Shown here: piece by piece, positions 1 to 20,550 of the stretch
Position numbering within the stretch: position 1 is the first letter of the stretch
Layout of the letters: every line of letters begins with the position of its first letter
Assembly: GCA_007844125.1 (NCBI GenBank)
Contig: CM017556.1
Coordinates: 77,538,456-77,602,455 of the forward strand
Length of the DNA: 64,000 nt
Direction: 5' to 3'
Source of the DNA: Sinonovacula constricta
Lineage: Eukaryota > Mollusca > Bivalvia > Cardiida > Solecurtidae
The notes under the pieces: model-generated
The model's input: only the letters and a program-made list of their open reading frames with translations
Database searches by the model: none
Told to the model about the DNA's origin: nothing
Made by a program: the position numbers and the translations under genes

Positions 1-411
1 TATATAACAATTTACTCATGGACTCCGTCGTGCTATTAAGGGATACCACCCCGCTGTTTTCTGCTGTATACGCTTTTATGCGTCAATGAAAACACATTCC
101 GTATACTTGATTTTATATTTTATCGCTTTGTTTGTGCGTATTTAATAATTTCTTATCTTATAAAATTTTAGTTTGAGGCATTTTAATTGTAAAAGTGTGC
201 TACAAAGTACACATGTTGCATAAAAAGTCTGGCGGCTATCGTTGACGCTTTGCATCAATGTGACGAGTACGGTTGCAGGCTTTGACTGGATGGGAAACTA
301 CTTCTAAGCAACGAGGTTTTAGTAAGACAAAACGTTGAAAATAAGTTTCCTTTAAAGTACGACATATTGACTCAGAAACGGACTATTCCTGCTTGTTGGT
401 GTTATATGTTA

Positions 412-534
<123 letters not shown>

Positions 535-2623
535 CCATTCGGAGTACTTTGTCTAGGTTACGCATAATTTATAGTTTTACAAAAAAGTATTTATAGACAC
601 GCTTATACAAACACAAACAATTTGTTAAATTCCAACTTTAAACTCAATGTTGACACGCTTATGTTCATTTCATCTCATTGAGATAGTGTAGATGTTGAAT
701 GTTATCATTCCAAAGAGTCAAATATATAAGATGTAAAAAGAACTAAGCATATTGATTTTTACAAGAAAGGCCGTTGATGCAAAGCATCAAAGGTGAGGCA
801 AAAACTGGATAAGGTTTAAGGAATATGGAATCAAGTAAGAAGACATATTTGAAAAGTTACGGGTTTTTGTTGTTGTTGTTTTGTTTTATTTATTTTGATA
901 GTTTTCAGTATAGAGTATTTTCCTGAGACCAAATAATGGTATAAAACAAAATAAAAGCTAAACAAAACAAAAAGACAACATTTATTAGGCTTTTCAAGAT
1001 GTTATATATGTATAAAAAGTTGCCTGAATTATTATAATTAACTATAAAACTAAAGCGTACAAGCTGAAATTAAACATGTGCAGCAGCCTCACATTACACA
1101 AATAATTATTGTTCAGATTTAAAAAAATATAGTATGTTTTTTTTTCTTTCTCAGTAACTGAATGTTTATTTTCAAAGTTATCTTGTATTGAAGCATTATG
1201 TATCTGGTTTACGTATACAACGAACAACGTTTATTATTTAACCTTCTCCACACATTTAAAGTGAAATAGATGAAGACAAACTGAGAGAAACAGTAAAAAC
1301 TGAACGATATGATCGTTAATCCTGAAGAAACTAATGTTGTAACAAAGCAATGATATTACGTATGTGCCACTGTGGATTATAATTACACACTGAGCTGACA
1401 TTTGGAATACAACGTAACAAAAATTGCTGTCAAGTAAACGGTAGTGTGTCTTTCAACATTGGACCGAAATAATACAAAAATAATTAATGTGACTTATTAT
1501 AAAAGACAATATTTTAATATTTTCCCAGACTGATACTGCTATAATACTGTACATCTATGTGTAGGGAAGTCATAATTAGTCTGAACATATTTCTGTTTAC
1601 AAAATGTTCGTGCAATAAAAGTATTTGGACAAGGAACAAAATTCCATGTCAGGTCTTTGAAACCAAAACCCTCTGTTTCCGAGTCTATAACCATCCTTCA
1701 ATCATGTTATAAAAGCGTTCTTGATGTGTAATAAATATTTCTTTAATGATCATCCACATCGTTAATAAGATCTTTTATTTCTTCGAATCTCATAAACGGC
1801 AAACATGCTTTTAATTTATTTTTCTCTGGCAATAATATACATTAGTCAATCCGCATGTACATGTTAATGTAAAGATAATTTAAATATCACTAATAATACT
1901 TGTACAAGAAAACAGCAATTTAATGTTATATACATGTATACATGTGAGACAAGTGTACCAAAATTTGAAAATGAGTTGATACAAGTTTATGAATCTACAG
2001 ATTTTGTTTGTTTATCTTTGAAGCTAATTTTAATGTTCGGTTTAATGTTTAATTTTGTTGATGTAAAAACGAGAATGATAAAAGCATCAAAAATGCATTG
2101 AGACCACTCTGAACTAAAATATTTTCAGAACGGTATTATTTTATTTTATTTTTGCTGCTGTTTTGTTGTTCTTTTCGTTTTGTTTGTTGTTGTTTGCTGT
2201 TGTATTGTCTGTTGTATTTAGTGTTGTTGTTGTTTTTTTTGGTTATTGTTGTTTAGTTTTTTTATTGTTATAATAATCACCAAGTTTAAAAAAAATAAAG
2301 GACATCATTTAATTGTATATTGTTTGATAACAACGTTTATTGTGCACCATAGCCATTTTAAATTGCAGTCATATACATGCGTTTGGTCTACACATTCAAA
2401 TTAGAAAAAGTAAAATGCGGAACAAATAAAATGTATTATATCTAAGATTGCTTAGTCTCATATATTACAAAGTAAAATGTAACAGATTGATTAATATCTT
2501 AAGATAGCCTTGTGTTGTTCATTTATCTTAAAAGTTTCTAAATAAAATTGAACGAAAAAGCAATTTATATTGCAAATGAATGCAAAATACACCTACTTGC
2601 CCTCCTGGTATGTTCGTTACTAA

Positions 2624-2915
2624 CCCACACTGGTATACTCAACACGTTTTCCCTTGCCCAGTTTTTTAAGGGAGGTCACGTTTATTCTATACTTATTCCT
2701 AAATCGTTGCTGGCAGATGGCTCATATGGATATGTCTAGAATGCCCCTTACAGTGATTATATCTTTGCACCACATTTTCATTTCAATGCAGCTTACGTTA
2801 GCAAAAAAGAAATCTGCGAGGAAGAACTGAATAAATAATTTCCCACAACCAGTAGTTTGGTTGTTTACGCAGAAAAATTAAATGCCAGTTTTAATACCTT
2901 AATTCAGACTGAGGT
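2624..2915 (-). pseudogene. Decayed second ectodomain of gene A
   Basis: Separated from the intact ectodomain by only 46 bp (2916-2961, GTAAGT to TTTCAG). It still reads FCVNNQTTGCG near its start and NVTSLKKL near its end. It has an early TAA (fifth codon), later stops, missing cysteines, and a donor changed to TTAGTA. It is a former tandem copy of the 312-bp exon. Confidence 0.75.
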
Positions 2916-2961
2916 CTGAAACAAACATATATTTTAACAAACTGTCTTTTCCTTTACTTAC

Positions 2962-3580
2962 CCCCACATGTATATTCAAACACGTATCTTCCCATTGTTA
3001 GTTCGTGAAGGGAGGTCACGTTAATGCTAGTCTTATTCTTAAATCGTTGCTGGTAGATGGCTGATAGGGGTGTGTCTAAAACGTCTAATGGAGTGATTAC
3101 ATCATTACACCACAATCGTGCTGTTTCGTTACAGATAGCGTCAGAAGAATAAACATTAAGCGAGTAGAAAGTGTCATTTTTACACTGAATAAAGAAGTTC
3201 CCACACCCAGTTGTTTCGTTGTTAACACAAAATGATGCAATACCATTTTCAGTGCCATAAACAAGGTAGGAGTCTGAAACAAATATGTATTTTTGTTTTT
3301 AAATTAAAAGAGAGCCTCTTCTCAAAATTATATTGAAATATAAAGTTGGTGGTTAGGTTAGAAAAAAGATAATCTTATATTTTAATACTGCCGTATGCAG
3401 TTAACGTAGTACATGCAGCCTGTTCCTACTTGTTAGCATTACCTGTGCGTGTGTATATCAAATGATACTAACGAAAATAAAATCGGTCTTTTAAATAATA
3501 CTATAGAGATGAAAAAACTACTTACATAAGCCCACGACGATTAAAACAAGTTTAGTTTTATCTTGAAACATATGCTCCAT
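2962..3580 (-). CDS. Gene A (5' part): signal peptide plus Ig-like ectodomain; 3' exons lie beyond the window
   Basis: Two exons are visible: 3526-3580 (ATG at 3580, 18 codons plus T, donor GTAAGT) and 2962-3273. The first encodes a short hydrophobic leader (MEHMFQDKTKLVLIVVGL). The second (acceptor TTTCAG, 312 bp, phase 1-1, donor GTAAGT) encodes an ectodomain beginning after a split Tyr codon (T|AC). It has six cysteines (FC, GC, QC, IC, WC, TC), five N-x-T glycosylation sites and an Ig-like end reading NVTSLHELTMGRYVFEYTC. The membrane and tail exons expected in the minus direction would lie left of base 1, because the window opens inside a duplicated block. The closest relatives are genes B and D. 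An extracellular receptor domain is inferred; the ligand is unknown. Confidence 0.7.
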
Positions 3581-4614
3581 ATTGCGAAATAAATACGTAT
3601 ATCCTTACAAAAGGAAGAAATGTTTTGATTGTTAAAGTTGAAAGGAAGGTAATTTAACAAAGGAAGTCCATGTACGTATAGAAACGCACATTCGTATAAA
3701 CACCCAAAACCTTTTGTCCAGCGTGAGCTTTTTATTGATTTATCTTAGTAAAATGTCATATTGAAGATTTACTTACCGGATAATTTAGGGAAAAACTTAA
3801 AATATTAACGGACTACATTTGTTTTATTTTAAATTAAATGGGATATACATGCAGTTTTATTTTTTTAAACTGCCCCAACTAGACAAAAACTATTTTAAAG
3901 AACAGAGTCTTTAGTCTGTCAAATGTTTTAAGTACACAAAATGTTGACGCTTAAAAAGTTTGCCATACAGGTCAAAGATGAGGCTAAGTGCAATACATTT
4001 GTATATGTTTTGGTCTTCATAAATAAGGAAACTATAGCACAATGAGTATCGTCAAGTTACGATGCATTAATAAAACGGGAAGATAAACTCTAAAATTGTT
4101 TTTATCTTTTTTTGTTTAATGTATAAAAATCTTGCACTATAATCCTACACAGATTCACCATATTAAGCTGAAATATTACTGTTCTATAGTGCGTTTTCGA
4201 CAAGTATGCGATAATATGACGAGGTTCGATAAGTGTAGAAACAAATTTAAGTGAAGGCAAAAATACATGCAAAATAAAAAAGTCCAACTGCTTCCGCTTG
4301 ACAAATTGACAGACTAGGTTTAACAGAGCTCAAAGCCCGAAATAAAAAAAAAAGAACTGAAGATAAAACACAAGAAGTATAATGAAGTTTATTAGTGATT
4401 TTTTTATAGATACTCCTCCAAAGAATACAACTTTTAGAAGCTAAGATGCGCAGATATGAAATGTTTAGTCACTCAACTCCCATAGTACTATTTTATTCTT
4501 TTACGACCTACCGATTTATGCCTGTATTATTTAACCCTGGGTACGGAAATATAGCCTTTTGTGGAAACAGCTTACACACCTAGGTTGTTGGGTCATAGTC
4601 TCGTTAAAGTAAAT

Positions 4615-6087
4615 GGGGCCCTACCGATATCCACAGTTATCTCCCTTGCGAAGTCAGTTAAGAGTGATTTCCCTTCGGTATTGGATAGTTCCGGTTTGTT
4701 GAGAAAACCGACGATCAGATAAAATATCGAGATTTTTCCCTGTGTTCTTTAAGGAATTTCAATGTTCGCTCTATATTCAACGTAGGAAACTGATGCAGAA
4801 CAGCAGTACAGCCAAAGCAAAGAAGGAAATTATGTATGATAGAGTAAAACTGTTAAAGTCGGAACAGTTTCTCAAGAAACTGTATGGGTGGGGTAAAATA
4901 AGTTGGACCTAATCTCGACAGATCGTCCCGTAATACTGGCGTGTTGCGATAAATTTCGCTATTTTTGTTGTCTTTTTTCGTCATTGATGAGCTGCAGATA
5001 ATTTGTGTAAGCTTTTAATGTAAATGTGCTGGAAGTGATAATTGCATTTTTATACTAGTCATGATTAAAGTTAAATGTGTGGCATGTAGGGAGTTGGCAA
5101 CATATGCAACCTATTTTGGTGTGTGTATTTTTTGCTCTTTTATCCTATTTTCATTAACTCGGCTAGCCCTACAGCCAATTAACCAGTCATCCCCTAGAGG
5201 CATTTCTCCAGTCATCCCCTACACCTTGTGGGGGTCTTATCTGCCCCTCGTGCCTTGTGACACATCTGGTGTGGATTACCGGTCAGTGTAAGATTGTGGG
5301 TGGATGTATACACAACACAATAAACATGTCATTTTGGATATACTCTAAACGTATATTTTCACATACTTGCAGCACAGAAAGTGCTTTACACAACCGTGTA
5401 ATTTTTAACACTGTAAGAAAAGAAATACTTCAGAAAAGAAAGAAAATTACTGAAATCTGAAGAACAAGTAAGATTAATAATATCAAAATTAACACATTTC
5501 AAATGATTAAACTAAGATATAATTGACCTCATCAAGTTTTCTTATGTTTATAACGTAAATAACACTGCTTTATATATAAAAATATAACGAGAAACTTTAA
5601 AACAATCGGCCGTCTTTGATTTACCTATAGTTTTAGAAAATAACGCTCTTAAACTTCATATTTGATTGAAAACTTCCGAGATTTCCAAGCGTTAGCTTCT
5701 TTTTATCTGTTGAAATTTGCAATTATATTATAAGTGGATCTGACGCAGGTAATTCCACGTATCCGCAGAGACATATGCGTATAAGTAGGAATTTTAAAGC
5801 TAACAGTAAGGCACATCGACGTTTTTCTTTGTCTCGACATAGTTAATTCATTGTGTTTACATCCGGGTTACATGAAATTCCAATACAAATATTTCAGGCC
5901 ATAAAAACCTTACATGTGACCACGCTTTTTCCTAATCCACGGCTATTTTCAACATAAAATCGGCGTACTCTCAATAAAGTTTACTGTATATAACCGAAAC
6001 CGGAACTACCCAAAGAAGCGCCACCTCGTTCAAGGGAGGTAAATACGTAGCGAAATCAGGGATAACTCCGTATATCGGTAGGACCCC
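4615..6087. mobile_element. 1.47-kb DNA transposon-like element with terminal inverted repeats
   Basis: Left end GGGGCCCTACCGATAT and right end (reversed) GGGGTCCTACCGATAT. Imperfect similarity continues inward to TAGTTCCGGTTT. The duplicate locus near 17540 reads agtaaattgcttg with no insert, showing the empty site and a target duplication compatible with AT. No transposase ORF is seen, so it is probably non-autonomous. Confidence 0.75.
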
Positions 6088-6469
6088 ATTGCTTGTACGT
6101 CAAGCCATCGAGTGCTAAAATGACATTGTTCAGATTTTACTTTTTCAAATGTGGTCTTTTTATCAATTTACGATCAAGGCATACATTCATTATTCTGGAC
6201 TGAACAAGTAAAAAAAATGAAAATTGACGTGTGTGCGCCATTAAAGGCGCCACAGAGAGCACGTGCTTAAATCAAGGAAATTAATAAAAACATGTTCAGT
6301 CTAGTAATAACGTTTTCTCCAGATTCATGTATTCAACACTGTAGAAATTGGATTGTCTGTCTTATATTTATATAATTTCAAAAGAAATAGTTCTGGTTGC
6401 CTGCTACTGTGCATCCATAGTTGTTGCCAGCTACATTGACATTTCAAATTGCCAGCTTCATTTGTGTAT

Positions 6470-7975
6470 GGTAAACTCTTTCAAATGAGCCAGATTTAGC
6501 TACATGGGTTACCATAGTTTCATCAGCAAAGTCCAACGTCTAATCGACCCGCTGAGAATATGACATGGTGGGGCATTGCGTCTTGTGTTCGTCATATTAC
6601 AACAATGACTCTGTTATAAATGTCTCTATTTGATGAATTATGAATGTTAAGTTAGTGAATCTAAGGCGATGAAAATGGTGAATATACGTTGCAGCGCTCA
6701 GTAAAGGTCTTAACAGCATGCCCTGAAATATCATTGAATGGAACAATAAAGCACTCTCATGGTTTATCATCGCAGTCTAATGGGAAGTAAAGAGTTTCAG
6801 ACAAATATGTCATTGCTCGCATGTGTTATTTCCCTTTAAAATTACATATACAATAGAAGGTTAAATCTCCTTTCAGCAGTCATTATGAGAACATAGAAAC
6901 AACAATGGTCTTTGCTTGTTATTATATAACCACTAACTTATTATTCAAATTCATTTAAACCAGCAGCGACAAAAATATGTTTAAAACTTTAAATAAATAC
7001 TCACTTACAAAAATATTACAAGAACACAAGCAGTAAATGTATCAAACAGTTTGGGCCATGTAAGGTAACTGTTCTGATTACCTCGTCCCCTACCCATACA
7101 GTAAATGCCGTTTTATGGATCATAAAATAACGTTTACATAGAAGCTTGGAGAAAAGCAAACACGTAGTGTGTAATCTCATTTTAATTATATTTTCAAAAA
7201 TACTTGTGTTTAACATGTATTCACCCAATGATTTTTAGTAAAATTTTGTATTTAAAGATTTAATGTGTATCAACAACAACAACACAAAGAAATTAACATA
7301 AGCCTAGGTTAGCAATTTCGTAAGAAAAACGCAGTTTTGCCGCAATGGACTTAGGATGGGTAGGTATATAACTGACCAACATCACTGTCATCTCAATTAA
7401 GAAATAGCAACCATACATGTAGTGGGTAAAATCTTAGCTGAGCAATCTGGTGAAGGGCCAAGCGATTGGGGACACCCAGATCAGCTACAATGTAATATTA
7501 AGGGATTTCATACAAATGTGATTGTAACTATTATGTACTGTATGTTGAAGTTTGTTGACGATGATAACATATTCACGTAACTTATGTTTCACTGCTTGAA
7601 TATTATTATGGTATATACATTGCTCCTTGCACATTATCGCACATAAATACCACATTCAAAATGGCGGACTCCTAGTCTTAAACTGTGTAAGTGAAGACCA
7701 GCACATGTATTGTTCGAAGTATATCGGCGGTCACGACGCATTCGAAGAACCGAAGTTCGGCGGTATATAAGAAGAATATTGCCAAAAATAATAGGTTTTT
7801 TATCTTCTTTTTTAATTAATTTTAATATGGGGTTTAACTCGAACACTCATATTCAGCCTGGAAACGATCCTGCTAATTTGCTGATTTAATAAGATAGGTC
7901 TAAATTTGTATCTACTGTAATTCTAAGTACCACTTACCAATGCTGCTACTGATGATGATGATTTGAACAATAAGA

Positions 7976-8032
<57 letters not shown>

Positions 8033-8079
8033 TCAAGACGATGTTGATGATGATGTTAGGACTACTAATACTAATGATA

Positions 8080-8123
<44 letters not shown>

Positions 8124-9141
8124 AATGATGATGATCATGATCATGATGATCATGATGATGACGACGACGAATACATAAAGGTACAATCAGCGAAAAAGAG
8201 CCTATTTTCTGGTTTATAATCATAGGGAATTTTTGTAATGTTATTTTTATGCTCATGTGTTTTTCCTGTTGTACACCTGTGATCCATACGTCTAGATATC
8301 TATTCAATGTTCATATTCGAAGGACACATTCTACCGAATATGTTTTATGTCGACACCGTTTGATTATGTAACTGTTAAACCCCTTGGTTTAAAAGGGTCA
8401 ATTTTAGCACAAAGATAGGAATCCTTTCTCTTTTTTGATTTTGATTTTATTTGAAAAACAGGAGTTCAACTGACTCAAATATTTAGCATAAGAAGTCAGC
8501 AAAAATTCAAATGAGAAGAACAGAAATTGGATATGTTTTCATATATTTAACAAAGAATAGTGTAATATGTAACTGAAAAAAGAGCTTTGCCGAGCAATAT
8601 GTGAATTATACACCACAACTAAAACAGTATTAAAATTAGTGAACTAAGGTGGCATTTCCTCCATCCCTGCTGAGACGTTATAATCGACAGATAAAGAAGA
8701 CAATGATATGACAAAAGGATGAGAAAATCTAAATCGCACGTCTTGCCAAGTGTGATAATATTGTCTTTGTTCAACACCAACCAAATAATCTATTTATGCT
8801 ACCATATGTTTTCTAAACATAAGCATTGTTTAATGTTTAGATCTTCATTGTTTTCGGACAATATAATTCGCGTGTGCGCATATATTTCCTTATGCGCTTA
8901 ATAACAACAAAACATATTCATAAAATTCGATCGGAAAAATCAACACCGCGATTACGTATTGCACTGAATACAAATTACACCTCCCAACGCAACCCTCACC
9001 TACACTTAGTAAGTTTCGCTATGTATATCTCAATGTAATACAAATATAAAGAAAATATATTTCCTTTGATCAAACAATTCATTAAAAACATAAACATGAG
9101 CATATAAGCTGATTTGACACGATCTTGTCAAATATTTTTTT
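6470..9141. other. Intergenic DNA downstream of gene B
   Basis: AT-rich DNA between the duplicated block and gene B's tail. The only clear structure is two trinucleotide tracts at 7978-8025 and 8078-8165. I see no supported exon. Confidence 0.5.
7978..8165. repeat. (GAT)n compound microsatellite
   Basis: GAT repeats interrupted by about 55 bp of mixed sequence. They produce the Asp/Ile/Met/Ser shadow ORFs on both strands. Confidence 0.95.
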
Positions 9142-16473
<7,332 letters not shown>

Positions 16474-17910
16474 ATTGCGAAATAAATGCGTATATCCTTA
16501 CAAAACGAAGAACTGCTTTGATTGTTAAAGTTGAAAGGAAGGTAATTTAACAAAAGAAGTCCATGTACATATAGAAACGCACATTCGTATAAACACCCAA
16601 AACCTTTTGTCCAGCGTGAGCTTTTTATTGATTTATCTTAGTAAAATGTTTTCTTGAAGATTTACTTGGAGTTAACGATTAAACGATTACCTGATAATTG
16701 AGGGAAAAACTTAAAACAGTAACGGACAACATTTGTTTCCTTTTAAACTTAATGGGATATACATGCAGTTTTACTTTTTTAAACAGCCCCAGATAGACAA
16801 AAACTATTTTAAAGAACAGTGTCTTTAGTCTGTCAAATGTTTTAAGTACACAATATATTGACGCTTAAAAAGTTTGCCATACAGGTCAAAGATGAGGCTA
16901 AGTGCAATACATTTGTATATGTTTTGGTCTTCATAAATAAGGAAACTATAGCACAATGAGTATCGTCAAGTTACGATGCATTAATAAAACGGGAAGATAA
17001 ACTCTAAAATTGTTTTTATCTTTTTTTGTTTAATGTATAAAAATCTTGCACTATAATCCTACACAGATTCACCATATTAAGCTGAAATATTACTGTTCTA
17101 TAGTGCGTTTTCGACAAGTATGCGATAATATGACGAGGTCCTTCAAGTGTAGCCACAAATTTTATTGAAGGCAAAAATACATGCAAAATAGAAAAAGTCC
17201 TACTTCTTCCGCTTAAAACAGTCCGTCGACAAAATGACAGACTGGGTTTAACAGAGCTTAAAGCTCGAAGTAAAATAAAAAAAACTGAAGATAAAACACA
17301 AAAAGTATAATGAAGTTTATAGTGATTTTTTAATAGATACCCCTCTAAAGAATGCAACTCTTAGAAGCTAAGATGCGCAGATATTAAATGTTTAGTCTCT
17401 TAACTCCCATAGTACTATTTTATTCGTTTACGGACAACCGATTTATACCTTCATCATTTAACCCTGGGTACGGAAATATAGCCTTTTGTGGAAACAGCTT
17501 ACACACCTAGGTTGTTGGGTGATAGTCTCATCCCAGTAAATTGCTTGTACGTCAACCCATCGAAATGGCATTGTTTAACTTTTACTTTTGCAAATGTGGT
17601 CTTTTTATCAATTTACGATCAAGGCATACGTTCATTATTCTGGACTGAACAAGTTATAAAAATGAAAATTGACGTGTGTGCGCCATTAAAGGCGCCACAG
17701 AGAGCACGTGCTTAAATCAAGGAAATTAATAAAAAACATTTTCAGTCTAGTAATAACGTTTTCTCCAGATTCATATATTCAACATTGTAGATGAAATTGT
17801 CGTATATTTGTGTAATTTCAAAAGAAATAGTAATTGTTGCCTGCTACTGTGCATACATTCTTGGTGCCAGCTACATTGACATTTTAAATTGCAAGCTTTA
17901 TTTGTGTATG

Positions 17911-20243
17911 CGATTGTTAAATAATAACAAGCGGTGCATTTTTGTCTCGCCTGTCATTGTGTAAAACTGAATATTTCTTGTCATCGTCTACTATATTGAT
18001 GATTTGTGATTGCAATATAGACAGAAACCCTCAGACTAATTATCCCTTTTCATAGAAACCAAGGTTTTGCCAAACATTTGTAATTCCTAATATTTTCTGC
18101 TGCATTCTTATCTATATACGAGGTCCCGCTATCCAGAGGAGCGGACCAAAACAGTGGAAAAGCAAGCTTTGTCCGATTATTCAGTCAGTTTCAAATGACA
18201 AGTCAGTGTAATTTTGTAAAAAGGCAGCTTAAAGTCAAACTTTCTTTCAACGAAGCTGCCTTACCTCACATTGACCAAATTATAACTACCAAGGCAAACC
18301 CCTCCCTATACAAATATTAAAGCGACTCCAACTTGTAGAAATTCCAGACAACAACGTACAACGTATACGTTACATTTATTAAGTTAATAAAATCCATAAT
18401 TAATTCTTGTCGGTACTATGTAATTATTTGATAATGTTAATTCTCAGTCCTGGGCGAAATTTACATACCATTTACTATAAAATGTTATGATTTGTAATTT
18501 TATTTTAAGTTGCTTTCCTTCATTTAAAGAAGTCAAGTAGTATTATTTTCTTAATAAAAGTAAAGCCTGGGGTCGTCCTCCGCAAAAAAACTGGACGTCG
18601 CTATAATTATCTTAATTGGTAGCTGCGATGTATCTCAAATACAGAACAAATCATTTTTGTAAAACTGTTGTTTTGCAGTTTGGGGTTCTGATTGGATAAT
18701 AGTTATAATCATAAAAAATGTTTACTGCTGGACGAATGTAGACGATATGATTGTCCCCATTTCTTTTACTCTTTGGCATAAAGAAGCCTTAAACAAGAAA
18801 GTGTCCGGTCAAAAAGTAAAGAATTAGACTCCAGCTGTTCTTATTTCTTATTCTTATACCTTTATTTCAAAATTTCTCAAAAAGTGATTCGTCACCAAAA
18901 TTTAAAAAAGTAGCTGAAGCAAAAATACTCTTTTAAAGTTTCTTGTAAAAGTAGGTTACAGTGGAAGCAACAGACCTTCGTGTGTGTATAAATCGTTGGT
19001 AACGTAATGTAACATGCATATTGTTAATATAAGTATATTTAGTATTTTTAGTATTTTCTACTAATCTCGATGATATAGTTTTATATTGAACCAAATTTAT
19101 GTTAGACAATTACGTCCAACATTAAACGTGGTAGCTCAGTATAAAACTAAATGCGATGACGTCATTTTACACTAGTGACATTCTATTGACTAGTTTACTG
19201 CATTTGGAAGAGCAAAGAATAAATTCATGAAAAAAATAAACATTATAAAGTAAAGACAATGAAAGGCATTTAGTTTTTATCAGTTTATTAACCGCTGTTC
19301 TCATGGTTTCGAAAATAATTCTATATTCACACTAAAGAAACTATATATAAAGAAAAGTAAAAATTGTATGCTGGAAAACATCATTTTACTATATCAGTTT
19401 ATTGTTTGAGGGTTCTTCTATGCATATGGAATATATGTAGCTACAACTGATGTGGTAAAATGTGTAAACTATATGAAAAGGACGTCGAAAGATATGGGCA
19501 ACTTCGTGGTGTTATTTTTTATCAGGACACTATTTACTAATTTAGATTAATATTTTCATTTGACGTTATCAGTTATTACTTTCAATATAGACAATATAGT
19601 GAGGATGTTACCAGTTAAACAATCACTGAAAACCATTACTGTTGTTGTTTTCTCGCTAAATTTGTACTGCGCAAAACAGAACAAAGCTTCTGCAGAAATC
19701 ATATTTTGATCTTGCCACGAAGGTGACAAACAAGGAAACTAAACTACAGTAAGTAGTCAGCAATTGTTGTTTAGTTTTGTCCATTTGTATGGAGCATGTA
19801 CAAAAGGAAAATAAACATAAAATCGTTTACTCGTATTAAATATGTTTCTTTTCGCCAATTTACGTTTATATTGTTAGACGAAGAAAATAATATGCGAACA
19901 CAATTTGAAGCAAACATGTTTCCGAATCAATTAAGTAATTCGTGCAGATAAAGAATCACCACCCCTATTATTAATTATGCTTGACAGATGGCTTTAATAA
20001 CTTTCTGATCAGTAAAATACCTGTCTACAATAATATTTGTCGAACTTTGTACGTTATGTTGTTTATTTAGTTTCTGTAATGGTAAAACTTAGGAATTGTT
20101 GAATTATTTTCTTGATGTCACAGGACTATATAATAAAATTATGTTAAATTTATTTTAATAAACAAAGAACTTATATTGTGATTTTTTTATGAGAATTTTA
20201 TCATACATGCATATATAAACATATAAACATCATGTATATATTA

Positions 20244-20338
<95 letters not shown>

Positions 20339-20345
20339 CCACTAT
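17911..20345. other. Intergenic DNA between genes C and B
   Basis: AT-rich. It contains a SINE-tail-like fragment near 18560-18640 (ctggacgtcgctataattat) and an (ATT)n tract at the right end. No exon is supported. Confidence 0.5.
20240..20335. repeat. (ATT)n microsatellite
   Basis: Nearly pure ATT for about 95 bp, directly downstream of gene C's tail stop codon at 20346. Confidence 0.95.
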
Positions 20346-20550
20346 TCACGGAGAAATCAAGCTTAGAGAAATAGTGGAAATACTCTCTTCCTCTGATGTT
20401 TTTAATTGCCTATACTTTTGCAGTTGTATATCTTGGTGTGTCATAAAGTAGATCTGTAGACATTTATATCCATTTAGGTTGCCCGGGCGATGTTCGCAAT
20501 AGCCCGTCGTCCTGGCGTACCGTTTTCTTGTCCTATCTGCGCAGACCACG
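20346..20550 (-). CDS. Gene C cytoplasmic tail exon (alternative acceptor decides the tail)
   Basis: If spliced at AAAG (20551-20554) the exon is in phase 2 and gives 67 residues, ending SISTISLSLISP. It contains the YxxL motifs GYKCL and KYRQL. The stronger-looking CCAG, 8 bases upstream in the transcript, would give only about eight residues before TAG. The tail is therefore supported by reading frame but not by the best splice site. Confidence 0.4.

Noticed and set aside
7923..8307. Poly-Asp, poly-Met and poly-Ile ORFs
   Set aside because: Shadows of the (GAT)n tract on both strands.
17016..17357. A 113-codon minus ORF upstream of gene B
   Set aside because: The duplicate region (4102-4287) keeps only part of it and shows frame-breaking differences upstream; no domain or splice evidence. 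Probably non-coding 5' flank.
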